Positions 15,938 to 25,000 of a stretch of DNA of 64,000 nt are shown here, piece by piece. Source of the stretch: a virus; the IMG/VR virus record IMGVR_UViG_3300047510_001668, positions 1 through 64,000 of that record. One strand, 5' to 3'. The position numbers were made by a program, and so were the translations under genes. The notes below the pieces were generated by a model that ran no database searches, was not told where the DNA came from, and worked only from the letters and a program-made list of their open reading frames with translations. Within the stretch, counting starts at the first letter, position 1. Each line of letters starts with the position of its first letter.

Positions 15938-17755
15938 TTACCCTTCGTAGATATAATTTACATAATTTTCATCCGCACCAAACCGACTTGGCACACTAAG
16001 CGGGTCATTTTTATTAATCTGATATGGATAATCTTGTACGCCTAGTTCTTCAAATCGTTTACTAATACGTTCATTATAATGATGCATAATAGTTCTGACT
16101 CGACGTTGAATGTCTGCCCGAGACAAATCGTGCGTATTTTGTCCAGTATGATTATTATAAATAAACTGAATGTATCCCAATTTTGGTATCTTGACAAACT
16201 TAGTGTGTAAGAAGGTACGAACAATCAATTCATAATCATCTGCAATTGCTAAGTCTCTATTGTGACCACCTACTGCGAAATATACATCCCTTCTCCACAC
16301 TCGCACGTGATTTGGAACACCCACAATATGGCGAATGGTTTTTGGATTGATATTCGAGGTCACTGCTACATCCCATATAAGTCCTTTGTAGTTAACCTTT
16401 CTATATTTTCCATAACCTAAAGAAAACCCTTCACCATACGTTAACGAAGTCCAATCTTCTCGCACTTCTACACTATCATTATAAATGAATCCAGCATCTG
16501 GATATTTGTTAGCCGCTGCCATTACATCTGCTGAACAGTTTTCTGTGAGTAGGTCGTCGTGGTCTAATTCAGCTAACCATTGTCCTCTGGTTAAGCATGC
16601 TGCACGATATTTTGATTCACCGATAATACCTTTTGTTTTTTCTCTAAAGTCATACACTCTAACTCTGTTATCCATCGCTGCAATCTTCTCTGCGATTTTT
16701 AGAGTTTTACCTCCATCCGATGAATCATTGACCATTACCCATTCCCAATTTGGATAGGATTGTGCTTTCAACGATTCATATGTACGAAGTAATTTATTAC
16801 CCGTATTATATATCGGAGTGAAATATGAGATTAGTGTGTCCGTATTCTGTTCTAATATTTGGTTCATCGCACAATTATATGCGATTTCACCCACATACTC
16901 TTGTGTTGGTGGAAGTGTCATCCACCGCTTACGAACTTCCAAATTTGAATGGCATAAATTAGGGAAGTTGTTATAATCGTCGGATATTGTAATAATAGAA
17001 TCTGGTTTAAAATTAACCAGATATGATGTCAGATTCTCATCTGTTTTTGCATATTGTATGTCCAAACTAGTATCTTCGTATCCAAGATATTTTACACTTT
17101 CTAGCGTAGGTTCGTCTGGACCGATATATAATACCTTAGGTACTCGTGCTTTTTTTGCTGGTGTTAAGTAGTTGTAGAAACACAATACCTTGTGAATGAA
17201 ATGAAATTGGTCTGCGGATTGATTATATAACGGTTCAATAAACCGACCATCAGCATCATATCCGCCCTCATAGGTATGTAACTTGTATAATGATGTATGT
17301 AGAACATATTGAGCAGAATCGATATGACGTAACTTCATATGTTCTGGCCCAACTTTTCTAATTTCTAATCCAGTAAAATCGTTTCCACCTACATATTGTT
17401 CAAATACAAATCCTAATTTTATTGGATTTGATTGAATCGCAGTATATAGTTCGTTATAAAAGTCAGGATGCATAATGTTATCATCGTCCAATATGCACAC
17501 GAACCCATCATCAAATGTACTGATAATTTGACTTAATTGTGGGTATAAATAATCTGTGCCGTTACCTTTTACAAAATGTAACTTGGTACTGTCGTTCTGT
17601 AACTCATGTAATAGTTCTGCATCTATATCTTTAAGCGTAGTGGTATCAAAGATAAGATGCCATACTACATTAAACGGTGACGGAAAGACAGTCTGTTTAA
17701 TACGAAGTAAATTATGTAACCGAGTACAGCGAGTTAAAACATTTAGTGTTACCAT
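15938..17755 (-). CDS. two-domain family 2 glycosyltransferase
   Basis: This 605-aa protein has two GT-A-like domains. The N-terminal half (1-200) starts MVTLNVLTRCTR and has a metal site LDDDN at 89-93 and a later SADQFHFIHKV. The C-terminal half (305-590) is a clear GT2 with ISYFTPIYNTGNKLLRTYES, DSSDGGKTLKIAE and the DxD-type site ELDHDD at 396-401. It also has GFIYNDSVEVRE and WRRDVYFAVGGHN. A linker with YIGPDEPTLESVKYLGYED separates the two. Such twin GT2 proteins can add alternating or successive sugars. Its start overlaps the end of the larger oxygenase gene by 7 nt, which couples hydroxylation and glycosylation genes. Confidence 0.85.
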   Translation of the reverse strand: MVTLNVLTRCTRLHNLLRIKQTVFPSPFNVVWHLIFDTTTLKDIDAELLHELQNDSTKLHFVKGNGTDYLYPQLSQIISTFDDGFVCILDDDNIMHPDFYNELYTAIQSNPIKLGFVFEQYVGGNDFTGLEIRKVGPEHMKLRHIDSAQYVLHTSLYKLHTYEGGYDADGRFIEPLYNQSADQFHFIHKVLCFYNYLTPAKKARVPKVLYIGPDEPTLESVKYLGYEDTSLDIQYAKTDENLTSYLVNFKPDSIITISDDYNNFPNLCHSNLEVRKRWMTLPPTQEYVGEIAYNCAMNQILEQNTDTLISYFTPIYNTGNKLLRTYESLKAQSYPNWEWVMVNDSSDGGKTLKIAEKIAAMDNRVRVYDFREKTKGIIGESKYRAACLTRGQWLAELDHDDLLTENCSADVMAAANKYPDAGFIYNDSVEVREDWTSLTYGEGFSLGYGKYRKVNYKGLIWDVAVTSNINPKTIRHIVGVPNHVRVWRRDVYFAVGGHNRDLAIADDYELIVRTFLHTKFVKIPKLGYIQFIYNNHTGQNTHDLSRADIQRRVRTIMHHYNERISKRFEELGVQDYPYQINKNDPLSVPSRFGADENYVNYIYEG

Positions 17756-18693
17756 GCGACATCAAAGAAAAATAGTTGAAAGAAACGAGCGTTGTTGATT
17801 GCATCACCGAAATATCCAGTTGCAGCGTGAATAGCCTTAGCATCGAACATCACCAGTCTATTATATACATTTGCCATACTATCAACTAATTCATAGGTGG
17901 TGTTATCGTAGAAATTCATTTGGTTACTGACACCCTTGAATGTTTTAGTATATATTTCTTCATTCCCTTCATATGAATCAAATCGGGTAGCTCCGGTAAT
18001 CTTACTTCTGTAGGTAGCTGTACCAGTATTCAATGGAGCATCTGGGGTGAGGTATACCATTGCCGCATAAGTTTGCGTATCCACGTGATATACGATTGGG
18101 TCCATCGCTGTACAATACTGGAACTTACCATTTGCATACGATGGGTCATTCCAATTGATAATTTCTCTACCCAAAATTGATTCTAACTTTTCCTTAGTTC
18201 CATTTAAAATAAATCGTTCTTCACTGCGCTTTCCACGATGATAGTCAGACCCACTAAACGTCAAGTTTCTCATTGCGAAATCACGAACAAAATCTGGATC
18301 GGCGTAGAAATTATCTACTACGACAACTCCTTTCTTTTCCGTACGGAATCCAGAATAAAATGCTGCCCAACGTTCAAATGTACCAACATTGTGTACCATT
18401 TCACCATTCTTTAAAATCAATCCGATTTGACTTTGCAAATGTGTTTTGTGTAACCGAATAGTGACCCCTAAATTATCAGATTGTAAGTGTGAGTAAACTT
18501 TACGGACATCTGGTCGTGCATTAATTCCCATTGCTGGAAGGAGTTGGCCCCCTATCGTTAATCCTACTACTTCTTGTGTGGAATGTGCAATCCATCCATT
18601 AAAGGTATATGTATCGTCATTATGTACTTCCATTTTGTCCATATACCACAATACATTTTCTATACTTGTAGTGTGATTAATAAAATCTAGCAT
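17749..18693 (-). CDS. 2OG-Fe(II) oxygenase-like protein with N-terminal accessory domain
   Basis: This 314-aa protein has two parts. Residues 15-85 (KMEVHNDDTYTFNGWIA, INARPDVRKVY) resemble the beta-sandwich 'GW' domain often attached to glycosyltransferases. Residues 120-314 form a 2OG-Fe(II) oxygenase-like fold of the DUF6445 kind: H203-x-D205 (VYHVDTQTY), MVYLTPDAPLNTGTATYRSK, distal His289 (AKAIHAATGYFG) and Arg303 (NNARFFQLFFF). The catalytic set looks complete. Its linkage to a GT-associated domain and its 7-nt overlap with a two-domain glycosyltransferase support a role in building a modified glycan or glycosylated protein. It starts after an AGGAG site. Confidence 0.8.
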   Translation of the reverse strand: MLDFINHTTSIENVLWYMDKMEVHNDDTYTFNGWIAHSTQEVVGLTIGGQLLPAMGINARPDVRKVYSHLQSDNLGVTIRLHKTHLQSQIGLILKNGEMVHNVGTFERWAAFYSGFRTEKKGVVVVDNFYADPDFVRDFAMRNLTFSGSDYHRGKRSEERFILNGTKEKLESILGREIINWNDPSYANGKFQYCTAMDPIVYHVDTQTYAAMVYLTPDAPLNTGTATYRSKITGATRFDSYEGNEEIYTKTFKGVSNQMNFYDNTTYELVDSMANVYNRLVMFDAKAIHAATGYFGDAINNARFFQLFFFDVAW

Positions 18694-18735
18694 CGTCTAA
18701 CTCCTATTATTAATAAGTTTGGTATCAAGCAAAAG

Positions 18736-18769
18736 AGAGTTGAGGGCAATTATATCTGCCCCCAACTCT
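18736..18769 (-). terminator. probable rho-independent terminator after collagen-like fibre
   Basis: An inverted repeat of 13 positions (arms 18736-18748 and 18757-18769, one mismatch) with an 8-nt loop lies about 85 nt downstream of the fibre gene stop. On the minus strand it is followed by CTTTTGC, a short U run. The 160-nt gap around it (18694-18854) holds no other feature I can see apart from the ribosome site of the next gene. Confidence 0.6.
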
Positions 18770-18854
18770 ATTATTTACATTTGAATTTGTCGTAGTGACG
18801 CAACCTTTATTCATTTAATATCCTTTATTATAAAACCTAATTTAGTATACTACA

Positions 18855-20933
18855 TTATTCGTTATTTGTCAAGTCCTTATTCTTTAATTTTTCAATTTCT
18901 AGGTCTAATTCCTTGATTGCTTGAATTAATAGGGCGACAATCTTTTCATAACGAACGGCCATATACCCATTTTCTCTGGTGATAACGACTTCAGGAATGA
19001 CTCTTTCAATTTCTTGTGCGATAACCCCGATATCATGTCCATAGTTTTCGTGAATACCTTCCATTGGTATCCAATCAAATTCATATCCACCTAGTTGACG
19101 AATCTTTTCAATTGCACTAGCGATAAATTGCTTATTCTTCTTTAAGCGTTCATCTGATGAGTAGTATGCTACGATATCATTCGTTGCTCGAATATTACCA
19201 GCCGTACCCGATGCAGCTGTGCCAACGCCTAAAGAGTTTACTTGGGCGTTAGAGTTTGTAGTAAATCCACCAGCTGCACCTTGTGGTCCGGTTGGACCGG
19301 TTGGTCCTTGACGGCCTTGTGGTCCGGTTGGGCCGGTTGGTCCGGCGCCACCAGTTGGACCGGTTGGTCCTTGATTGCCTTGTGGACCAGTTGGTCCTGT
19401 ACCTCCTGCCGATCCAGTTGGACCGGTTGGTCCTTGACGGCCTTGTGGGCCGTCTGGGCCTGTTGGGCCAGTACCACCAGCTGATCCGGTTGGGCCTTGT
19501 CGGCCTTGTGGTCCGTCTATACCAGTTGGACCTTGACGGCCTTGTGGGCCTGTTGGGCCAGTGCCACCTGTTGGGCCTGTTGGACCTTGGTTCCCCTGTG
19601 GTCCGGCTGGGCCTGTACCGCCGGTTGGTCCTTGATTACCTTGTGGTCCGGTTGGGCCTGTACCGCCGGTTGGTCCTTGATTGCCTTGTGGACCAGTGCC
19701 ACCTGTATTTCCGGTTGGTCCTTGATTGCCTTGTGGGCCTTGGCGCCCTTGTGGTCCCAAATTTCCTTGTGGTCCTGTTGGTCCTTGGTTACCTTGCGGT
19801 CCTTGGTTTCCTTGCGGTCCTTGATTACCTTGTGGGCCTTGATTACCTTGTGGGCCTTGATTGCCTTGTGGGCCTTGATTGCCTTGTGGGCCTTGATTGC
19901 CTTGTGGTCCGGTTGGTCCTTGGTTTCCTTGTGGGCCAGTTGGTCCTGTACTGCCTGTTGGACCTTGGTTACCTTGAGCGCCAGTTGGGCCTTGATTACC
20001 TTGCGGACCAATTACTCCTTGCGGTCCTGTTGGTCCTTGGTTACCTTGTGGACCTTGTGGAGTTAACGCAAATGCGGCGTTTTGTGCAAATGAAGCGGAG
20101 GTAGCGAAACTACTGGTACCAAATAATGACCCAGTAAATGATGCTGCGGTAATTGAACTGGTGACCACAAGACTTCCTGCTATGCCTACGGTAGTACCAT
20201 TATCACTGATTTGTGAATTTACAATGTGGTCACCACTAGTTCCTGCTTTTGGTACAAGGTTTGCTGTCAAGAATTGTTCACTACCCAACGTGCCAGTATT
20301 TTCTGGACCTGTAATCAATATACTACTGGTGTTGGATGTACCAGCGTGGACGTATAACCAGACGTTATGTAAACTATCCCAGAATAGTGACCCAGATTGA
20401 TTTGCTGAACCCGAGTCAAATATAGTTAATCCACCAAAGCGTAGTGCTTCTGTGGTATTTAAAATGATGTCGTTTGACCCAACGTCTAATTGAGATGAAC
20501 TAATATATTGAACAGATTGTGATGTTGCGGTCAACAATCCATTGATGGTTACATTTAATGGGAACGTAAAATTATTATTGGAAAATGTAGTTCCCGTGAT
20601 TTGACTAAGTTGAATTTGCGAAGAACCGCTGACAGTTCCAGTTGGTAATAGTGGGGTAACTTGTGCCGCTCCACTAACGATACCTGCTGGAATATTACCC
20701 AATCCAACATAATCAACTTGTCCAGAGGATGATACGGTACCAGTTGGTAAAAATGCGGTGACTTGACCGCTACTACTAACTGTATTCGTTGGTAATGCAG
20801 CGACAATTTGCGCAGAACTGGATACAGTTCCTGGTGTGGTTGAGGACGATACAGATGCTGCGAAGTTTTGAATAGCGGAAGTCGGGATACTGCCTGTTTT
20901 AATTAAGACACCGGATAGACGAGTTTCTGTCAC
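18855..20933 (-). CDS. collagen-like tail fibre with C-terminal S74 chaperone
   Basis: This 692-aa fibre begins at a GTG with a strong GGAG site ([14 protein letters not shown]). Residues 20-125 hold a repeated unit, [10 protein letters not shown] with VSGSSQI variants, common in phage fibres. A beta region follows, then an Ala/Ser neck ([17 protein letters not shown]) before about 265 residues of Gly-X-Y repeats ([18 protein letters not shown]) that should form a collagen triple helix. The C-terminus is an intramolecular chaperone of the Peptidase S74 type ([38 protein letters not shown]), with the Ser and Lys of the self-cleavage site present, ending in a coiled coil. Proline is almost always in the X place and Thr or Gln in the Y place. 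The protein is likely trimeric and host-binding. Confidence 0.88.
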   Translation of the reverse strand: MTETRLSGVLIKTGSIPTSAIQNFAASVSSSTTPGTVSSSAQIVAALPTNTVSSSGQVTAFLPTGTVSSSGQVDYVGLGNIPAGIVSGAAQVTPLLPTGTVSGSSQIQLSQITGTTFSNNNFTFPLNVTINGLLTATSQSVQYISSSQLDVGSNDIILNTTEALRFGGLTIFDSGSANQSGSLFWDSLHNVWLYVHAGTSNTSSILITGPENTGTLGSEQFLTANLVPKAGTSGDHIVNSQISDNGTTVGIAGSLVVTSSITAASFTGSLFGTSSFATSASFAQNAAFALTPQGPQGNQGPTGPQGVIGPQGNQGPTGAQGNQGPTGSTGPTGPQGNQGPTGPQGNQGPQGNQGPQGNQGPQGNQGPQGNQGPQGNQGPQGNQGPTGPQGNLGPQGRQGPQGNQGPTGNTGGTGPQGNQGPTGGTGPTGPQGNQGPTGGTGPAGPQGNQGPTGPTGGTGPTGPQGRQGPTGIDGPQGRQGPTGSAGGTGPTGPDGPQGRQGPTGPTGSAGGTGPTGPQGNQGPTGPTGGAGPTGPTGPQGRQGPTGPTGPQGAAGGFTTNSNAQVNSLGVGTAASGTAGNIRATNDIVAYYSSDERLKKNKQFIASAIEKIRQLGGYEFDWIPMEGIHENYGHDIGVIAQEIERVIPEVVITRENGYMAVRYEKIVALLIQAIKELDLEIEKLKNKDLTNNE
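19265..20061 (-). repeat. in-frame collagen-type Gly-X-Y repeat tract
   Basis: The DNA is a tandem array of 9-nt and 18-nt units coding for [12 protein letters not shown] and GGT triplets, roughly 88 in all. Units differ mainly by synonymous changes, with one nearly pure block of alternating GPQ and GNQ at about 19790-19900. Such arrays change length easily by slippage or recombination. Confidence 0.85.
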
Positions 20934-20959
20934 GTATAACTCCGTAAAAAGACCTATAG

Positions 20960-21000
20960 TATAAATAGAGTACGTTTAAATTATGACCTTGATATAAATA
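20960..21000. promoter_or_regulatory. two reverse-oriented TATAAATA octamers before collagen-like fibre
   Basis: Plus-strand TATAAATA occurs at 20960-20967 and 20993-21000. On the coding strand they read TATTTATACTATAGG and TATTTATATCAAGG, 27 and 60 nt before the GTG at 20933. The first sits at the spacing of forward octamers elsewhere in the window. Either these are promoters built on the reversed octamer, or coding-strand TATACT and TATATC act as -10 boxes. Confidence 0.4.
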
Positions 21001-21022
21001 TCATTTTTTTATCCAAGATACA

Positions 21023-21052
21023 AAAAAGACACGCCAAATAGCGTGTCTTTTT
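21023..21052 (-). terminator. rho-independent terminator
   Basis: A GACACGC stem (arms 21028-21034 and 21041-21047, extended by A-T pairs to 21023-21052) with a 6-nt loop is followed on the minus strand by six T. It lies 18 nt after the stop of the 143-aa gene at 21070. The flanking A and T runs make it bidirectional in principle. Confidence 0.82.
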
Positions 21053-21069
21053 ATATGTACCCGATTGAA

Positions 21070-21501
21070 TTAGACTAACTTAAGTTCGGTTGGTGGTTCG
21101 TCTACCACTAGTGGGTATAGAGCCGAAAGCATTGCTGGTTCTAATTCCATTGAATCTGGGAAATCAGACAACTTGAAACTGACGTTGGTGACTTCTACGG
21201 TTTGCTTTAACAATTCATCCATTTCTTGGTTGACCGTTGCAATCTTGTCATTTGGAATGGTGACAGTATTTGGAATTGTATTTCCTTCGTTATCCGTTGC
21301 TTCAACAAAGTTTCCCAAGTGGTCACGGGTTGCATACTTGGTACGAATGTCCTTCAATGGTTCATCCACTGCCTTAGCAAATGGTTCGAGAGTACGAACT
21401 GCGGTGGTGACCTTCCACGCTAACTTAATTGGGAGCTTTTGCTGACCAATAGAATTTAATGCTTGCATTGCATTCAAAACCTGAACGTTCGTTAACTGCA
21501 T
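21070..21501 (-). CDS. small helical phage protein (DUF1617-like)
   Basis: This 143-aa protein starts MQLTNVQVLNAMQALNSIGQ after a strong GGAGG site. LPIKLAWKVTTAVRTLEPFA, KDIRTKYATRD and the acidic C-terminus (VDEPPTELKLV) give it the look of the small 'N....ALN.L...LP.K.ayki.r....l' phage proteins of the DUF1617 type, whose role is unknown. It has no membrane segment. It lies alone between a terminator and a 110-nt gap (21502-21612) and may have its own promoter there (coding-strand TATACTTATAAACA lies about 60 nt before the start). Confidence 0.55.
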   Translation of the reverse strand: MQLTNVQVLNAMQALNSIGQQKLPIKLAWKVTTAVRTLEPFAKAVDEPLKDIRTKYATRDHLGNFVEATDNEGNTIPNTVTIPNDKIATVNQEMDELLKQTVEVTNVSFKLSDFPDSMELEPAMLSALYPLVVDEPPTELKLV

Positions 21502-21612
21502 TGTGTAACCTCCAAAAAATATAATAGGTTGGTATATACCGTGTTTATAAGTATATAATTAGTGTCAAATTCTGTCAAGTCCTACAAAAATATTGTATAT
21601 TAAATTGATAAA

Positions 21613-21987
21613 TTATGGAGCGGATCCTGATACCGCTGGGTTTGGTCCTCCAAGATTTTGTCCCCACGGAGTTTCCGTTACGTCAGACCACGGGTCATTC
21701 TTCTTGGTGATTTGCTTGATGATTTGTTCTTGTACGTGGTCAAGATAATTTTCTACAACGATACCTTGAATCCAACTTAATACTTGTTCTTTGGTTAAAT
21801 CTTCGTATGCGGTAAAACTACCACTTGCGGGTAATGGAAGTGGCGTTGCGCCTTGGAATTGACCTGTGGTACCATTTTCATCGGTACCTGTGCATGTCCA
21901 ACGTACATGAACGATGACGTTATTCATGCCTTCAAGAGTTGGTGCCTTCCGAATATTAGTGATGTCCCATGTATATGTTATTGCCAT
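21613..21987 (-). CDS. small conserved phage protein (DUF7936-like)
   Basis: This 124-aa protein starts MAITYTWDITNIRKAPTLEG and continues with NNVIVHVRWTCTGTDENGTT. The 'MAITYTW.I..........VI.V.W..TG.DE.G' opening and the middle YEDLTKEQVLSWIQGIV are typical of a small family widespread in marine phages, often near tail fibre genes. Function is unknown. The last 25 residues are Gly/Pro/Asn-rich (PWGQNLGGPNPAVSGSAP). A forward late-type octamer lies 47 nt before its start, inside the end of the upstream fibre gene. Confidence 0.6.
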   Translation of the reverse strand: MAITYTWDITNIRKAPTLEGMNNVIVHVRWTCTGTDENGTTGQFQGATPLPLPASGSFTAYEDLTKEQVLSWIQGIVVENYLDHVQEQIIKQITKKNDPWSDVTETPWGQNLGGPNPAVSGSAP

Positions 21988-22025
21988 TGTGTTCTCCTAC
22001 CAGTTAATCTGGTTCTGTTTGAGAG

Positions 22026-25000
22026 TTATGAGTTATTTATACGATTTTCCAGCTCTTCAATTTTTGCTTGTTGTGTTGCAATTTGTTGTTTCAATATTTC
22101 AATGTCATCGGTTTTCTTCAAAATGTTTCTTAATGCTGCGTGATAGTAAGGAATCATTTGCACATAATCCACAGTAAACTGTTCATTTGCAGGAGATGTA
22201 TGTCCATAAATATCAGTTTCGGCGGGTAATCCTTCCTTTGGTACAGCTGCCACAAGATGTCGGAATCCATTACGAATAACATCTTGAGCAATAAACCCTG
22301 TTTTCAATTCTCTGTCTAGTAATCCTTCATTTCCTATCTTTGCATTCTTCCAACGATAATGCACAGGATCAATATCACGTATGAAACTTAACCCTTCATT
22401 TTCAGAAATGATATTCACAACATCTTTTAAACGTCTATCAGAGTGGGTCATGTATTCTGCACAAATAATACGACTTCCATCATCAACATAAATGGCAAGT
22501 CCTACGCCTTGAGCACCGTTACCATAAGAACCATATCCAACGCCGGATGAAAGATAATAATATGATGCAGGGGAAGTGAATCCTATATTTCCAAGAACGG
22601 TGAGCATTGCGTAATTAGTACCATTATTTCCTATATGTGCTCTGTACATTCTAGATACATTGTTTGGGTCTGTATACCAAGCGGTGTCATTTTGGTCATA
22701 GAAGATAGGGGAACGTGAACTTCCTCCATGTATGGTATATCCATATGGGAATTCCGTATAACTTCCGTTCCAATACCAGATCCATCCACGACTGTTATCA
22801 TGCACCCCTACGTTGTCACCAGTAGTGGACATGAACACGTGACGAGAACCGATACCCCAACCACTCCATCCGTTACGTCCTGAACCGTATGTGGTGGCGT
22901 TTCCATAACTGTTACCAGCCGAATGTGCCCACCATGCTCCGTACCCATATGCTTGAGAATACCAACCAGTATCGGAGTGGTTTCTGAACCATCCGTAATT
23001 GTATATTTCGTTGGGGTCTATGCGACCCATGCGGCTGAAGTCGTTTGGATCCACATAATATCCGGTGTTGTTATAATCATAGAATATTGTTCCTCTCACA
23101 TCACTTGAAGCAACAACATTGTAAGACATTGATGACCCGAATCCACCATTAATTAACACCAATAATCCGTGGCTACTCATGTTTCCTGCCACACCACCTG
23201 CATTGGGATGTGACCATGCTATACCATACAAATTACCTGTGCTTGTGCCGTCAATAGGCAACTTATATGAGTTACCCATAGCGAATACGCCTTGATATCG
23301 TGTAGAAGCATATGCACCTACAATGGAACATCCGTAATTGTAATCTAAATAAAGATTTTCATTACCATCAATTCTGATACCACCGTTTGCCACGACATAG
23401 GATAAACGAGCGGTACCAGCGGGGTCTGTGTAATATGCTGTATTATTACTATCATAGAAAATGGGTGCCCTTAATGATCCCGCGGCTTCCAAATAAACAT
23501 CCGTATAGATGTAAGATGCGTTAAAGCCCATTTTTCTAGAACCCGCATACATTAAACTAACATCATGTGAACTATAACTACCTATAAAAACTGAACTGGG
23601 TGTATGAACATACATACCAGCTTCAATACCGGGTGTTCTAGCGTGTAAAACAAACTTTACGTGCGGTCCGTTACTAAATCTTATTTGTGTGCCCCATCCC
23701 CCTGGATCAGACCAATCATCTCCACTATCACCAACATAGAGGTTTCTTAAACGAGAACCTCCTGCTGGATTTAAATAAAACGCGGTATCATTATTATCAT
23801 AGAAAACGGGTGACCGCATTGATCCCACTGCCCAAAGATTACCAGAGGTATCACCATAGGTTACGTTTGAACCACTACCATTTCTAAAAATAAATTCTGA
23901 TCCATATTGGAAATACCAGTTGCTACTATGATATTGAATTTTTCCAGCAAATTCACCATCCCATGTTGCTGAATCTGCTCGCCAACTACCTACGGTACGT
24001 ATTGCTGTAGTCGAAGTTGGGTCTATGTAATATCCTGTATTATTACTATCATAGAAGATGGGGGATCTTACATCAGACCCCACATATAAAATATTTTCTA
24101 CACGAACATTACTATCACCTCTAGCAACAGAAAATACTTCGCTACCTTCATAATACTTAACAGAATTATTATAGAAACGTATGCCACCGTAAGTAGCGGC
24201 CGCACCTATTTTGATGCCTGTGTGCCAATCTAAAGTTAACTTAGTGTAATTACCATTATAATTTTCTAAAGTAGTGCCAATAGAATATCCTTGAATATCA
24301 CTTTCCCCATGATTATTGAAGAACAATGTACCCTGTACTGCTGTGGTATATACTTGTCCTGATGTGTATCCTAAATCAAGAGATTGTAATTCACTTTTAC
24401 TATTAGGGTTAACATAAAATGTGGTGTCATTACTATCATAGAAGATGGGAGCACGGAAATCACCACTGGTGGTGTAGGTGCCTGTGCCACCTGTTTTGCT
24501 ACTCAACCCATCAAAAGACAATCCTGTGATGTATCCAGAATTGTTTGTGAACTGGGATATGTTCATGCTGGTTAATGCACCTGCCGTGGTGGCAGTTGTG
24601 GCATTGCCACTTAATGCCGCTGTAATAGTGCCAGCTGTGAAGTTACCTGAACCATCACGCGCCACGATGGTTGATGCTGTGTTGGCTGATGTGGCGTTGC
24701 TGGTGACAGTGAATGTTGCAGCTCCAGACCCATTGTAGGTTTGTGACCCTGACAATCCTGTGCCAGACACGCCCATTGTTAATGTTGCTAAATTACTGCC
24801 TAGTGCCACACCTGAAATGGTACTATTAGCCAATTTGTTGTTGGCAATACTGCCTGCCAACATGGTGTTGGTCACAGTGCCTGTGTCTGTGGTGTACACA
24901 CCGTTTGTGACAGTTGAGGCATTGCCTGACAAAGCGCCAACGAATGTACCTGCCACGAAATTTTGCGACCCCACGGTCCATCTATCATTGGTTTCATCCC

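Noticed and set aside
16157-17556. TATAAATA octamers within the two-domain glycosyltransferase gene
   Set aside because: They lie inside coding sequence, away from any gene start, and are expected by chance in AT-rich DNA.
19283-20104. 273-aa Leu/Val/Gly plus-strand frame over the collagen tract
   Set aside because: It is the complement of the Gly-X-Y repeat. Long open frames appear in several registers over such periodic DNA.
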